DNA of 64,000 nucleotides from Acetivibrio thermocellus ATCC 27405. Lineage in GTDB: Bacteria > Bacillota > Clostridia > Acetivibrionales > Acetivibrionaceae. Of the stretch, positions 37,801 to 44,067 are shown in pieces (the first letter of the stretch is position 1; every line of letters starts with the position of its first letter). The stretch is from NCBI RefSeq assembly GCF_000015865.1, contig NC_009012.1, forward strand, positions 2,101,081 through 2,165,080, read 5' to 3'. Made by a program: the position numbers and the translations under genes. The notes below the pieces were generated by a model. It was given only the letters and a program-made list of their open reading frames with translations, searched no databases and was not told the origin of the DNA.

Positions 37801-38393
37801 GTAACTGTAGAAACAATTGCTCCGCATTTTGTACATTTTCCTACTTTTGTACCGGTCGTTGTACATGTTGGTTCTTTAGTAACTGTATAAGAACCGTTAA
37901 ATTGATGGGAGCATGATGCTGCCAAAACTACACTGCTTAAAGAAGCGTATGTTACAATATTGCTCAAATTTTCTTCATTTTTTTCAACAAATAATGCATT
38001 TCCTACAGGTTCAATATCATTCATATCCAAGTTGGATATGGTATTATCTTTATCACTGTCGGAAGTGCATTTACAACTGCATGCTTCATGTCCGGCTTTG
38101 CAAGCTTTGTGTTCGTCAGAATCACTTATTTCTTCATGACCGGCTTCGCAGCTTTCGTTACCGGTGCAATCGCATATTTCTTCATGACTGACTTCACAGC
38201 CTTCGTTACCAGTGGAATCACATATTTCTTCATGGCTAGTTTCACAGTTTTCGAGGTGAGAGTTTATGAGATGTACAAATGGATCTTCAAAAGCATTTTG
38301 TGCACTTACCGCACCTATATTAGGTGTCTCAAGACAAAAAGACAAGAACAAAAACACAATTAGGGCAGCAGAAATAAAACTTTTCTTTTTCAT
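31860..38393 (-). CDS. Giant secreted multidomain protein with His/Cys repeats and C-terminal X-module-type II dockerin
   Basis: 2177 residues. Order: signal peptide (1-32); acidic Cys/His-rich 16-residue repeats (about 50-108); 19 tandem units of about 40 residues (about 163-938), each with one His and three Cys (H-x14-C-x9-C-x2-C); two Ig-like (BIG2-type) domains (about 940-1120); an unassigned beta-rich part; a propeller-like WY/DG-rich region (about 1400-1810); a CARDB-like domain (about 1815-1930); an X-module (2024-2110); and a dockerin (2111-2177). The last two resemble the X-module/type II dockerin of scaffoldin CipA, so the protein should bind type II cohesins of cell-surface anchors rather than CipA. 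No catalytic domain recognised. GGGGGG precedes the ATG. Confidence 0.9.
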   Translation of the reverse strand: MKKKSFISAALIVFLFLSFCLETPNIGAVSAQNAFEDPFVHLINSHLENCETSHEEICDSTGNEGCEVSHEEICDCTGNESCEAGHEEISDSDEHKACKAGHEACSCKCTSDSDKDNTISNLDMNDIEPVGNALFVEKNEENLSNIVTYASLSSVVLAASCSHQFNGSYTVTKEPTCTTTGTKVGKCTKCGAIVSTVTIPALGHSYGSWTVTKAATCTTDGSQKRTCSRCKNVETQTIKATGHTFNGSYTVTKEATCTTTGTKVGKCTKCGATVSTVTIPALGHSYGSWTVTKAATCTTDGSQKRTCSRCKNVETQTIKATGHTFNGSYTVTKEATCTTAGTKVGKCTKCGTTVSTVEIPALGHSYGSWTVTKAATCTTAGTEKRTCTRSGCTASETRSISATGHTFNGSYTVTKEATCTTAGTKVGKCTKCGTTVSTVEIPALGHSYGSWTVTKAATCTTAGTEKRTCTRSGCTASETRSISATGHTFNGSYTTIKEPTCTTTGTKVGKCTKCGEVVSSVEIKELGHDFGSWKTIKQATCTEKGLREGTCSRCSVRKTEEISPTGHQFNGSFTTVKEPTCTEEGLKVGKCTKCGEVVATAPIPALGGDHQFNGSFTTVKEPTCTEKGLKEGRCTRCGATVTTAPIPELGHDFGSWKTIKEATCTEKGLREGTCSRCSVRKTEEISPTGHQFNGSFTTVKKPTCTEEGVREGRCTKCGEVVATAPIPALGGDHQFNGSFTTVKEPTCTEKGLKEGRCTRCGATVTTTPIPELGHDFGSWKTIKEATCTEKGLREGTCSRCSVRKTEEISPTGHQFNGSFTTVKEPTCTEEGLKVGKCTKCGEEVATAPIPALGGAHQFNGSFTTVKKPTCTDPGLAEGRCSRCKTVVATKEIPPLGGSHQFNGSYKIIKEATCTEEGLKEGRCTKCGTVISTSVIPPQHKFSKITITPDRITLGGSNATESPIYVKVVCSKCNTTVDVTSKAKFSSSNSNVASVVNGYVKSGTQFGTATITADYDGMKAVCSVQVKPAGGEKLRALCITPKEDTIAEFNKWGSQVKVMAVYDDYEVDITDYVLFTSGDRNIAYVDEYYGNKYIKSGTKKGTTLITASYEGKKDTCTVKVDMAYEVEEMPFKLGKETNILVPEDLPVIGGTEVEFSFDHIPGMVKYGEKDFRIAIGIEDKESLDKKWDNFVKYFEDAKNSKASAKELRNRMKKLGSKKGSFSIKDDWEPEVEAYGYIEGVFINGIPVATRGSFAVIVEAEYRGQKQYFIGPVPVYFEIAGGLEMELISDILRVDFETGRIMLNSELKVTPRFELGAGVGLVKVLTVGGSGEAELEFLIITGSEDYLKVTLTGSLKLKVSSYFFSAEKEIAKGTWVLYESKPRLRMASPNINAQFDLYNADEYKMMPRDYIERPSEWLGNRRLMRSMATGFTNKELKVLGTNIYPDAQPQLVNLEDKQVLVWIADNPDRTSANRTMLVYSVYDKNSGIWSEPVAVDDDGTADFYPQLAVDGNDLYVVWQNSNKTFAEDVTLEEVVASSEIAVSKFDEVTGTFGAAVRLTENDVVDMLPQIIVSDGNAYIVWFTNNKNDVFGVDGENSIYYCELKDNEWSSPELLSEGLNAIVSISAGFIEGSFAVAYALDGDDMLETIDDMEIYIVKPGDKDIRITDNDTMDSAPVFSSFNGEGALYWYNEGNILYITQIGAEPNRVFSESKPGLKDNFKVVEGSNGETAIIWTNTAKGSSTIFTAIYDEDRAAWSDVVKLSDVTGQVQSPDGVFDDEGNFSIAFSRLYLLEDGNEQADLCIIKVVPSYNLSIDSVNFDHSKVIPGTQLAIDVEVTNNGEIGVEELVVDILDGDEIINSEAVQISLKPGESKTATVLMNLPDTIAKKAYSIRVSTVEGEEYNTDDNVKQFTIGYTDISLQLEIYSEGDIEYVTANIINLSHVPTGATLKVTKGSEDGEVIDTKVIDSTDDIVKYEYQFDKKILCADKETEILYFTVVADEEEIYTSDNTRTLVLSVNNDSTDKTTVSGYISVDFDYPPESESKIKSGFNVKVAGTELSTKTDEKGYFEISGIPGDMREFTLEISKRNYLKRNVTVNGTGKLVVSTEDNPLILWAGDVERKGVQDNAINMVDVMEISKVFGTRAGDEEYVAELDLNMDGAINLFDIAIVIRHFNALPSRY
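31863..32324 (-). other. X-module plus type II dockerin coding segment
   Basis: Residues 2024-2110 (VSGYISVDF ... GYFEISGIPGD ... RNYLKRNV) match the pattern of the CipA X-module. Residues 2111-2177 hold two Ca-loop helices: GDVERKGVQDNAINMVDV (about four residues longer than the CipA loop I recall) and the regular DLNMDGAINLFD. Recall-based comparison, not an alignment. Confidence 0.75.
35580..37907 (-). repeat. 19-unit tandem repeat (about 120 bp each) in the giant gene
   Basis: Encodes alternating sub-types starting H(T/Q)FNGS and H(S/D)(Y/F)GSW, each followed by TC, a gap of nine, then CxxC. Two units have CxxxxC (CTRSGC) instead. The 3' half contains near-identical three-unit blocks (FNGS-FNGS-FGSW), implying recent duplication by unequal crossing over. 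Confidence 0.9.
38070..38246 (-). repeat. Short 48-bp repeats coding acidic Cys/His-rich units
   Basis: Four 16-residue units of the type C-E-x-x-HEEICDxTGNEx, with the last ones diverged, ending in a CSCKC cluster. Cys, His, Glu and Asp make up most of the segment. Confidence 0.8.
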
Positions 38394-38800
38394 ATTAACC
38401 CCCCATAATATTTTTCTTTCTCACTCTACTAATATAAAGGAAGTCCTTCTATTTTTCCTTACTATGCTTCTCACCCTCCTTTCTGATTTAGCTGTTAATC
38501 AAAAACCTTCTTATGTAGATGTATTTTCAATACACTCCTACATACCAAGGCATTTAAATACACTCGTACAATTCGCAAAAATCAGTGGCGTATATTTCTT
38601 TAATAAATCGGATTAGGCCTGAAAATATCTACAAATACAAGTTAAATAACTCTTTTTGTATAAAATCCCCATATAACCCCTTGTAGTTCCAAACAAATCA
38701 ATTAAAAACATTTTTATACAACATATAGCCCATCCAATATATTGACAAAATATTCTGCTTTACCAGAGTTGTGCATTGAAAAGTAAATAGCTGTATTACC
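38394..38800. promoter_or_regulatory. Upstream region of the giant gene with a 33-bp palindrome
   Basis: Interrupted palindrome TATGTAG-a-TGTATT / AATACA-ctc-CTACATA at 38512-38544, about 120 bp before the start codon and not followed by a T run, so more like an operator or leader hairpin than a terminator. No clear -10/-35. The rest is AT-rich with no ORF. Confidence 0.4.
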
Positions 38801-38859
38801 AATAAAGTGGTAAAATAAAAGCATAAGTTGACGTAATGTGATAGTTTCGAATTATCGAG

Positions 38860-39545
38860 AAACAAAACCATACAGTAAATATGATCTCAGGCATTATTTG
38901 CACTGAGGGAAACAAAAATGTTTCTACCATATATTCAATACTTGTAACCGGGACAGGAGCTGCGATTCAAGGTTTCTCGGAGAGTATAGTGGGATAATAA
39001 ATATATGGACTATAAAAGCAACAAAGCAAAGAAGTGCTTTAAGAATAAACAAGGGCTTGTAATGCTTCTTATCGATGAATTTGCACCGGTCACAAAAACA
39101 ACATACTTATTGTCAGATGCCTGGTATACATCTGGAAAACTGGTGCTCCATGCCTTAAGTACAGGTTACCACACAATTGGATGAATAAAATCCAAAGGTG
39201 AGAATACTTACTACGTTTTATAGGTATGAGGGAAAAATCAATAGCTTTGAAAACGCTGTTATCTTGTTTTGCTGGAGCAAGTCCGATTTATCCGATGAAC
39301 CAGTATTTAAACTAAGTACGGATGTTAGCATCATCACCTCCGAAATATTATATATTACCAGAACCGCTGGGATATTGAAGTAAGTTAACGTTATCAAAAG
39401 AACTCACCTGGATTTGATAAATACCAGCTATAATTCCTAACCTCAATAAAGCGCTTCTGGACTTGGTTTTTATTGCTAAGTTTGCATACGGTTGTGCAGT
39501 TAAATGAGTAATTGTCGATGCTGTTATTACTAAATTAGGGATGGA
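38860..39545 (+). pseudogene. Decayed DDE transposase (IS701-like), many frameshifts
   Basis: Conceptual translation in shifting frames gives, in order, MISGIICTEGNKNVSTIYS, NRDRSCDSRFLGEY, LLSDAWYTSGKLVLHALSTG, YEGKINSFENAVILFCWSKS, LSTDVS, NRWDIE and LDLVFIAKFAYGCA. These are conserved landmarks of IS4-superfamily/IS701-type transposases. Several stops and frame changes make it dead. The small frame at 39198-39383 is part of this relic. I could not find clear terminal repeats. Confidence 0.75.
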
Positions 39546-39725
39546 AGTATAGAAATTTACAATTTACTGCACACCATAAATACTTTATATTAAATTATAT
39601 CACAAATAAAGCTTATTTTGTGCAATTTTTATTAAACAATAGATATTTTTTCATTTTACTTTAAAAATAAAATAACTAAGAATTCTCTTTTCGTGATATA
39701 CTTATAGAGAAGGAGATGATTTAAA

Positions 39726-39935
39726 TTGGCACAATTTTGTACTTGCGGTTCATTGATTGTCAATGACAGTTGTACCAACAAAAATTGTAGCAACCGAAAA
39801 GCAAGCAAGCTTTCTTCTGCAGCAAAAAAAAGCGCTAAAGCAGCCAATGCTGCCACGCCTTCCAAAAGTACCCGAACAAGAAGGGCGTCAAAATGTATTA
39901 CTTACAATTTGTATGATAAAAAAGAAGAGAGTTAA
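39726..39935 (+). CDS. Small basic protein with zinc-knuckle N-terminus (69 aa)
   Basis: TTG start with AAGGAG ten nt upstream. The N-terminus MAQFCTCGSLIVNDSCTNKNC holds four Cys (CxC plus CxxxxC), a likely small zinc site. A Lys/Ala/Ser-rich middle, histone-tail-like, follows, then a conserved-looking RTRRASKCITYNLYD end. The composition suggests nucleic-acid binding. I do not recognise a named family. A candidate -10 TATACT lies at 39697-39702. Confidence 0.65.
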   Translation: MAQFCTCGSLIVNDSCTNKNCSNRKASKLSSAAKKSAKAANAATPSKSTRTRRASKCITYNLYDKKEES

Positions 39936-39948
39936 CCGACTCTCTTCC
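39924..39948. terminator. Hairpin after the small zinc protein gene
   Basis: Perfect stem AAGAGAGT/ACTCTCTT with a 6-nt loop overlapping the end of the small gene. No T run follows on the plus strand, so termination is uncertain. Confidence 0.4.
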
Positions 39949-40035
39949 TATGAAGCCCTTCGCAACACTAATTATCAAACCATCTTTTATCAGGCCGTTC
40001 TTTATTAAATCACTCTATTAAATTAAATCACTCTG

Positions 40036-41700
40036 TTAAACCGGATCATATCCGACCACAGTCCATATTCCCGTGCTGTCCTGTCTTATCAGTCTTTTTA
40101 AATAAACCCTGCGCACAGGTGTGTTATCACCGCTTATCTCCACTACCGCCTCTATGCCGTTGTTTTTTACAACCTCCATGTCTTCATAACTTACCGGATA
40201 TTCTCCTTCAATGCCTTCAGGAGAAATTTTCAGGCTTACAAATACTTGTGCGACATAAACAGGATCCAGTTTCCACGGTGAATGTCCCGCATCCACGCTT
40301 TTTTGCTCATTTTTCTCGACTTTCAGATCAACCGGAACTTCAATCTGAGGCTTCTCTGGGGTTTCTTCGTTTTCCGGCGGTATCTCAACCGGACCTGTTG
40401 TTATACTTTCAATGAATGAAATCAATTCATTCATTGGCGCATCGCCTATCACAGCATATTCAAATCCGGATTCCTGCCAGCGAATCGAGCGGATATCCGC
40501 CATCCCTGAATACATTCCTCCTTCAAGCACTCCAGGACTGTCCTGCACAGGAGACTGAATTTCGGCAGTATTGCCGCCCACCTTGCCTAAAACCGCTGTT
40601 GATGCAGGTTTAAACTCATCCGTTGCTTTTTTCTGCAAAATAATTACCCGGCTTTTCTTATCCTGGGATATATAGCTTAGCTTGACGGTTTTCATATCCC
40701 CTGTAACTGCCATGCCGTTTCTTGTATATCCCCCGGGAACATTTTGGGGTATTTGGGGAGTAAAACCGGCTGTTTCCGCAGCTTCTTCAACGCTGCCGAC
40801 CTGCAGTTCGGGATTCTTATCTATTTCCTTAAAGCCTTGCGGCAAGCTATAAGCAAGAAGCTCACCGGGTATATTGTCGCCAAACTCAATGCTGGTATAG
40901 GTTACCCTGTATTGAATTGCATTCATCATAGCACTCTCTTTTTGAAGCGGCAGATTCGTCTCCTTGTCAATCCATATTTTGTAGGATTCCCCTCCTCTGG
41001 GCAGTACCTCAAATACAGAGGTTTCTCTTCCCGCAACCATCTCTTCTCCCACGGCTTTGATTTGTTCGGCATTTTTGGCATCTTTTATTTCATTGCCAAG
41101 TTCCAAGGTGAATTTGTATGGATCGGGGAATGATGGAAAGATGTATACTTGTTCTTCAGCAGGACTCACCTGCCACTTTTTTTCGCCGTTGTTTACGGTT
41201 ATCAAGCCTTTCTGAAAGCCCTGAAGCTCTTTTACATAGTAGCGTCCCTCGCTGTCCGCCCAAACCTCCCGCATTGCCTGCAAAGTCTCTTCTCCATTGA
41301 GATTGGTTTCAACAATGCTGAGGATTCCGTGATATGCTTTAACTTCCTTATATGCCTGCTCCATGGCGTATACAATGTCGGTTCTGCCGGAATACAGTAC
41401 AAAATTCAGTACAAAAACCAGGACAGCAACTGCCGCAACAGCAGCCGCTCCGGCCAGCCATGTCCATTTTCTTTTTCCGGCGGCGGATTTTTGCGATAAT
41501 TGAGCACTGACTACCCGGGCCAGCTTTTTTGGATAATCCGCATCCGGCAGAGCAGGCTCCTTCAGACTTCGAATTTTTCTTACCGTATCCATAAGTTCCT
41601 CCAATTCCGGTGAATCCGGCAGACACTCGTGCTCGTCAGGCATTTTCTCGGCATTTAATTTATCAATGTATTCGGATAATTTCTTTTCATTTTTGTCCAT
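40036..41700 (-). CDS. Membrane anti-sigma factor with extracellular RseB/LolA-like domain
   Basis: 554 residues. Cytoplasmic N-terminus (about 1-80) with the acidic/helical look of an anti-sigma domain but no zinc HxxxCxxC motif; one TM helix (WLAGAAAVAAVAVLVFVLNFVLY, 20-plus residues, about 85-107); an extracellular beta-rich region resembling lipoprotein-sorting/MucB-type sensors (about 110-300), a further domain, and a Pro-rich linker before a C-terminal domain. AAGGAGG lies well before the ATG. Together with the ECF sigma gene at 43.3-43.8 kb it formed an operon, now split by an IS110 element whose end is 37 bp upstream of this start codon. Confidence 0.75.
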   Translation of the reverse strand: MDKNEKKLSEYIDKLNAEKMPDEHECLPDSPELEELMDTVRKIRSLKEPALPDADYPKKLARVVSAQLSQKSAAGKRKWTWLAGAAAVAAVAVLVFVLNFVLYSGRTDIVYAMEQAYKEVKAYHGILSIVETNLNGEETLQAMREVWADSEGRYYVKELQGFQKGLITVNNGEKKWQVSPAEEQVYIFPSFPDPYKFTLELGNEIKDAKNAEQIKAVGEEMVAGRETSVFEVLPRGGESYKIWIDKETNLPLQKESAMMNAIQYRVTYTSIEFGDNIPGELLAYSLPQGFKEIDKNPELQVGSVEEAAETAGFTPQIPQNVPGGYTRNGMAVTGDMKTVKLSYISQDKKSRVIILQKKATDEFKPASTAVLGKVGGNTAEIQSPVQDSPGVLEGGMYSGMADIRSIRWQESGFEYAVIGDAPMNELISFIESITTGPVEIPPENEETPEKPQIEVPVDLKVEKNEQKSVDAGHSPWKLDPVYVAQVFVSLKISPEGIEGEYPVSYEDMEVVKNNGIEAVVEISGDNTPVRRVYLKRLIRQDSTGIWTVVGYDPV

Positions 41701-41737
41701 GAAGCCATACCTCCTTGTACAATATAGTTAGTTTTTC

Positions 41738-41793
41738 GACGTGCTGAAAAATCAACTTTAAGCTCTTTGACAACCACATAGGAATTCTGATAC
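41738..41793 (+). repeat. Left inverted repeat of the IS110 element
   Basis: Pairs with 43233-43297; perfect 17-bp core at 41765-41781 and outer GACGTGCT at 41738-41745. Confidence 0.8.
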
Positions 41794-41799
41794 CTTTTG

Positions 41800-42008
41800 T
41801 CTAAATTATTCTCGTAGTGGCAGGGGGCTTCGATCTACCTCCTTGGGAAGCTTAACTGTCCCGATTTAAAGAGTGTTGCCCCTCCCCTATGAGATGTTTC
41901 GAATGAGCACGTTGTGGATGCGGCTTGCTGCATGCCTCGAGTCACGAGCAAGGTTGAAACTCATAGGGAGCTGCGGGAAACCCTGCCAAATAATCAGAAA
42001 GTAGGGAT
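41800..42008 (+). ncRNA. Candidate bridge RNA of the IS110 element
   Basis: The non-coding left end has rich pairing: a closing stem CCCTATGAG (41885-41893) / CTCATAGGG (41960-41968), inside it CTTGCT/AGCAAG and CTCG/CGAG, and downstream GCGGG/CCTGC; upstream GAAGCTT-like pairing near 41828-41852. IS110-group elements encode a target- and donor-pairing bridge RNA in exactly this left end. No loops have been matched to target or donor sequences here. Confidence 0.6.
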
Positions 42009-42012
42009 TAAC

Positions 42013-43233
42013 ATGTTCTATGGTGGTATTGATGTAGCCAAGTATCGTCATGAGATTTGTATTGTGGATGAAAGCGGTAATGTAATCCTCCAAATTTTTG
42101 TGGATAATACTAGAAATGGCCTTGATAAACTCATTCATAACTTGAAGCGATTAGAAATCGAAGTGAGTAATGTTGAGTTTTGTTTGGAAGCTACCGGCCA
42201 CTACTGGCTAAGTCTTTACTACCACCTTACAGAGTTGGGGTATAAAATCCATGTGATAAATCCTATCCAATCCGATGCTTTACGTAATTTCTATGTCCGT
42301 AAAACTAAAACAGATCGTAAGGATGCTCACCTTCTTGCAGATATCGTTCGTTTTGGTCATATTTCTGAAACCAAACTTGCTTCAGAAACTGTTCTTAAGC
42401 TGCAAAACCTATCACGGCTTCGTTTCGAATTTGTCCGGCAAGTGGGTGGGCTAAAAAACAGGGTTCTAGGTATCCTTGATAGGATCTTTCCTGAATACCC
42501 GCAATGTTTTTCTAATGTTTTTATTAATACATCCCGGGAATTGCTTAAGTCTTTTACTGCACCAGAAGACCTGGCTGAAGCAGATCTATCAGAGCTAACC
42601 GATTTTTTAAATAAGCATTCTCGGGGTAGGTTGGGAGTTGATCGGGCCAAACAGATACAGGCTCTGGCTAAAGGCACTTTTGGCATTAATATTGCACTAG
42701 ATGCTTTTACTCTTGAACTTCGATTATTAGTCGAACAAATTGAATTTATCGAAGAACAAATCAGTGTTATAGAAGAAGCCATTGACCAAGTTATGGAGGA
42801 AATGCGGCCTAGTAAGGATACTGCTTATCGACATGTTTTAGAGACTATCCCTGGTATTGGGCCTGTTCTTGCTGCTTCAATTATTGGAGAAATTGGCGAT
42901 ATTAACCGCTTTCCTAATGCTAAGGCTCTTGTGGCTTATGCTGGTTTAGATGCAACTGTGCGCTCTTCCGGTCAGTTTGAGGGTACCCGTAATCGTATTT
43001 CAAAAAGGGGTTCTCCTGTCCTAAGGCATAGTATTTGGCTCGCTGCTGTTTCTGCTAGACGTTTCAATCCGGAAATGAAAGAGTTTTTTGAGAAAAAACG
43101 CAGTGAAGGAAAGCATACCTTGGTTGCAACGGGTGCCGTAGCTCGCCGTATGGTTCACTTGATATACTCTCTATGGAAAGATAACAGGCCTTTTGACCCT
43201 AACTATCAATGGTCACCCACAAACTCTCGTTAG
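42013..43233 (+). CDS. IS110-family transposase (DEDD recombinase)
   Basis: 406 residues from the ATG at 42013 (MFYGGIDVAKYRHEICIVD), preceded by AGGGAT; the frame is open 33 codons further upstream, but that part lies in the structured non-coding end. The N-terminal RuvC-like DEDD domain has GIDVAK (Asp), CLEATG (Glu) and TDRKDAHLLAD (Asp/Asp). A coiled middle follows, then the C-terminal Tnp_20 domain ETIPGIGPVLAASIIGEIG ... RFPNAKALVAYAGL ... SSGQFEG with the candidate catalytic Ser. No frameshifts, so probably active. Confidence 0.95.
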   Translation: MFYGGIDVAKYRHEICIVDESGNVILQIFVDNTRNGLDKLIHNLKRLEIEVSNVEFCLEATGHYWLSLYYHLTELGYKIHVINPIQSDALRNFYVRKTKTDRKDAHLLADIVRFGHISETKLASETVLKLQNLSRLRFEFVRQVGGLKNRVLGILDRIFPEYPQCFSNVFINTSRELLKSFTAPEDLAEADLSELTDFLNKHSRGRLGVDRAKQIQALAKGTFGINIALDAFTLELRLLVEQIEFIEEQISVIEEAIDQVMEEMRPSKDTAYRHVLETIPGIGPVLAASIIGEIGDINRFPNAKALVAYAGLDATVRSSGQFEGTRNRISKRGSPVLRHSIWLAAVSARRFNPEMKEFFEKKRSEGKHTLVATGAVARRMVHLIYSLWKDNRPFDPNYQWSPTNSR

Positions 43234-43297
43234 TACCAGAATCTCTATGTGGTTGTCAAAGAACAATTAAATATTTGTTGACTTTTCATAGCACGTC
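43233..43297 (-). repeat. Right inverted repeat of the IS110 element
   Basis: Begins at the transposase stop codon and ends with AGCACGTC at 43290-43297, two bases before the sigma gene's stop codon. Confidence 0.8.
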
Positions 43298-43298
43298 T

Positions 43299-43838
43299 TT
43301 ACATTAAATTATTGTCTTTAAGTATTGAAGCAAGGTTTTTCAATGCTCTGTACTGCAGCACACGGACAGTGGTTTCTTTCTTATCAATGATTTTTGCGGT
43401 TTCCGTCACCGAATAGCCTTTGAGTATTCTCAGTTCAACCACCATACGCTGTTCCTCGCTAAGGCTGCCAAGAGCCTTTCGTATCAATTCTCTCTGCGCA
43501 CTTATCTCTGCCGTATCTTCAGCTGCAGTCTCTTCCGGGCTTATGGCTTCGATATTCACACTTGTACCCCGGCGTTTCCTCTTACGCCATCTGTCCCGTA
43601 GGATATTTAGCGCAACGGTTTTTAAGAATCCTGTAAATTGTTCTATTTGTGTGTCGTTTTTTTGTAAATGGGAAAGTGCTTTGACGTAGGTTTCCTGCGT
43701 TATATCCTCAGCTTCCTGGCGGTTTTGAACTTTATAATACACAAAGCGGTACACAGTCTCCCACGTTAAAGAGCAGATATCCTCTATTGATTTTAAATCA
43801 CCGTCCTGCGCTTTTTTTAATGTTTCCTCCTTCAGCAT
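43299..43838 (-). CDS. ECF-type RNA polymerase sigma factor
   Basis: 179 residues from the ATG at 43836-43838 (AAAGGAG nine nt upstream); the frame is open 29 codons further but into the promoter. Sigma region 2 (about 20-90, with DITQETYVKAL), a basic linker (RWRKRKRRG), and region 4 (about 120-175) with a helix-turn-helix GYSVTETAKIIDKKETTVRV. It directs RNA polymerase to stress-type promoters and should be held by the anti-sigma factor at 40.0-41.7 kb. The stop codon lies two bases from the IS110 right end, so the element may have altered the end of the gene. Confidence 0.9.
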   Translation of the reverse strand: MLKEETLKKAQDGDLKSIEDICSLTWETVYRFVYYKVQNRQEAEDITQETYVKALSHLQKNDTQIEQFTGFLKTVALNILRDRWRKRKRRGTSVNIEAISPEETAAEDTAEISAQRELIRKALGSLSEEQRMVVELRILKGYSVTETAKIIDKKETTVRVLQYRALKNLASILKDNNLM

Positions 43839-43881
43839 ACTTCTTAGCTCCTTTTCCCGGCCGGTTATATATACACTAATA

Positions 43882-43910
43882 ATAACGTTTTGGAGAGTAT
43901 TAATGTTACA
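43882..43910 (-). promoter_or_regulatory. ECF-type promoter upstream of the sigma gene
   Basis: Minus strand TGTAAC (43905-43910), exactly 17 bp, CGTTAT (43882-43887): the AAC -35 and CGT -10 pattern of ECF sigma targets, about 45 bp before the sigma start codon. Suggests autoregulation. Confidence 0.55.
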
Positions 43911-43992
43911 TTTAGTTATTGCCATTTTTTATTAGGTGAATAAAGAGTATTTTTTGGAAGTGAAAGCAAAAGTCCCAACAAACAATAAAATA

Positions 43993-44034
43993 CCCCCATT
44001 TATCGGCGATATTTAAATCACCGATAAATGGAGG
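43993..44034 (-). terminator. Terminator of the blaI-blaR1 pair
   Basis: Long stem CCATTTATCGG (43996-44006) / CCGATAAATGG (44021-44031), extended inward by GAT/ATC, with moderate T content after it on the minus strand. Confidence 0.7.
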
Positions 44035-44067
44035 CTTTATTACACAATTAACCGGATAAAATCACTT

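Larger units (their letters stand above)
41738..43297 (+). mobile_element. IS110-family insertion sequence, about 1560 bp
   Basis: One intact transposase gene (42013-43233), a long left non-coding end of about 220-270 bp and a short right end of about 65 bp. The ends are imperfect inverted repeats: left 41738-41793, right 43233-43297. They share GACGTGCT at the outside, a GAAAA-TCAAC block, and the 17-bp core CTTTGACAACCACATAG (41765-41781; complement of 43245-43261), then ATTCTG-TAC. The element sits between a sigma factor gene (its stop codon at 43299-43301) and its anti-sigma gene. Exact ends need comparison with an empty site. Confidence 0.85.

Noticed and set aside
35580-37907. CRISPR-like regular repeat array
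   Set aside because: Unit length of about 120 bp, no unique spacers, and the repeats are in frame within one long gene coding similar peptides.
39198-39383. Stand-alone 61-residue gene
   Set aside because: Its peptide is a piece of the decayed transposase at 38860-39545.
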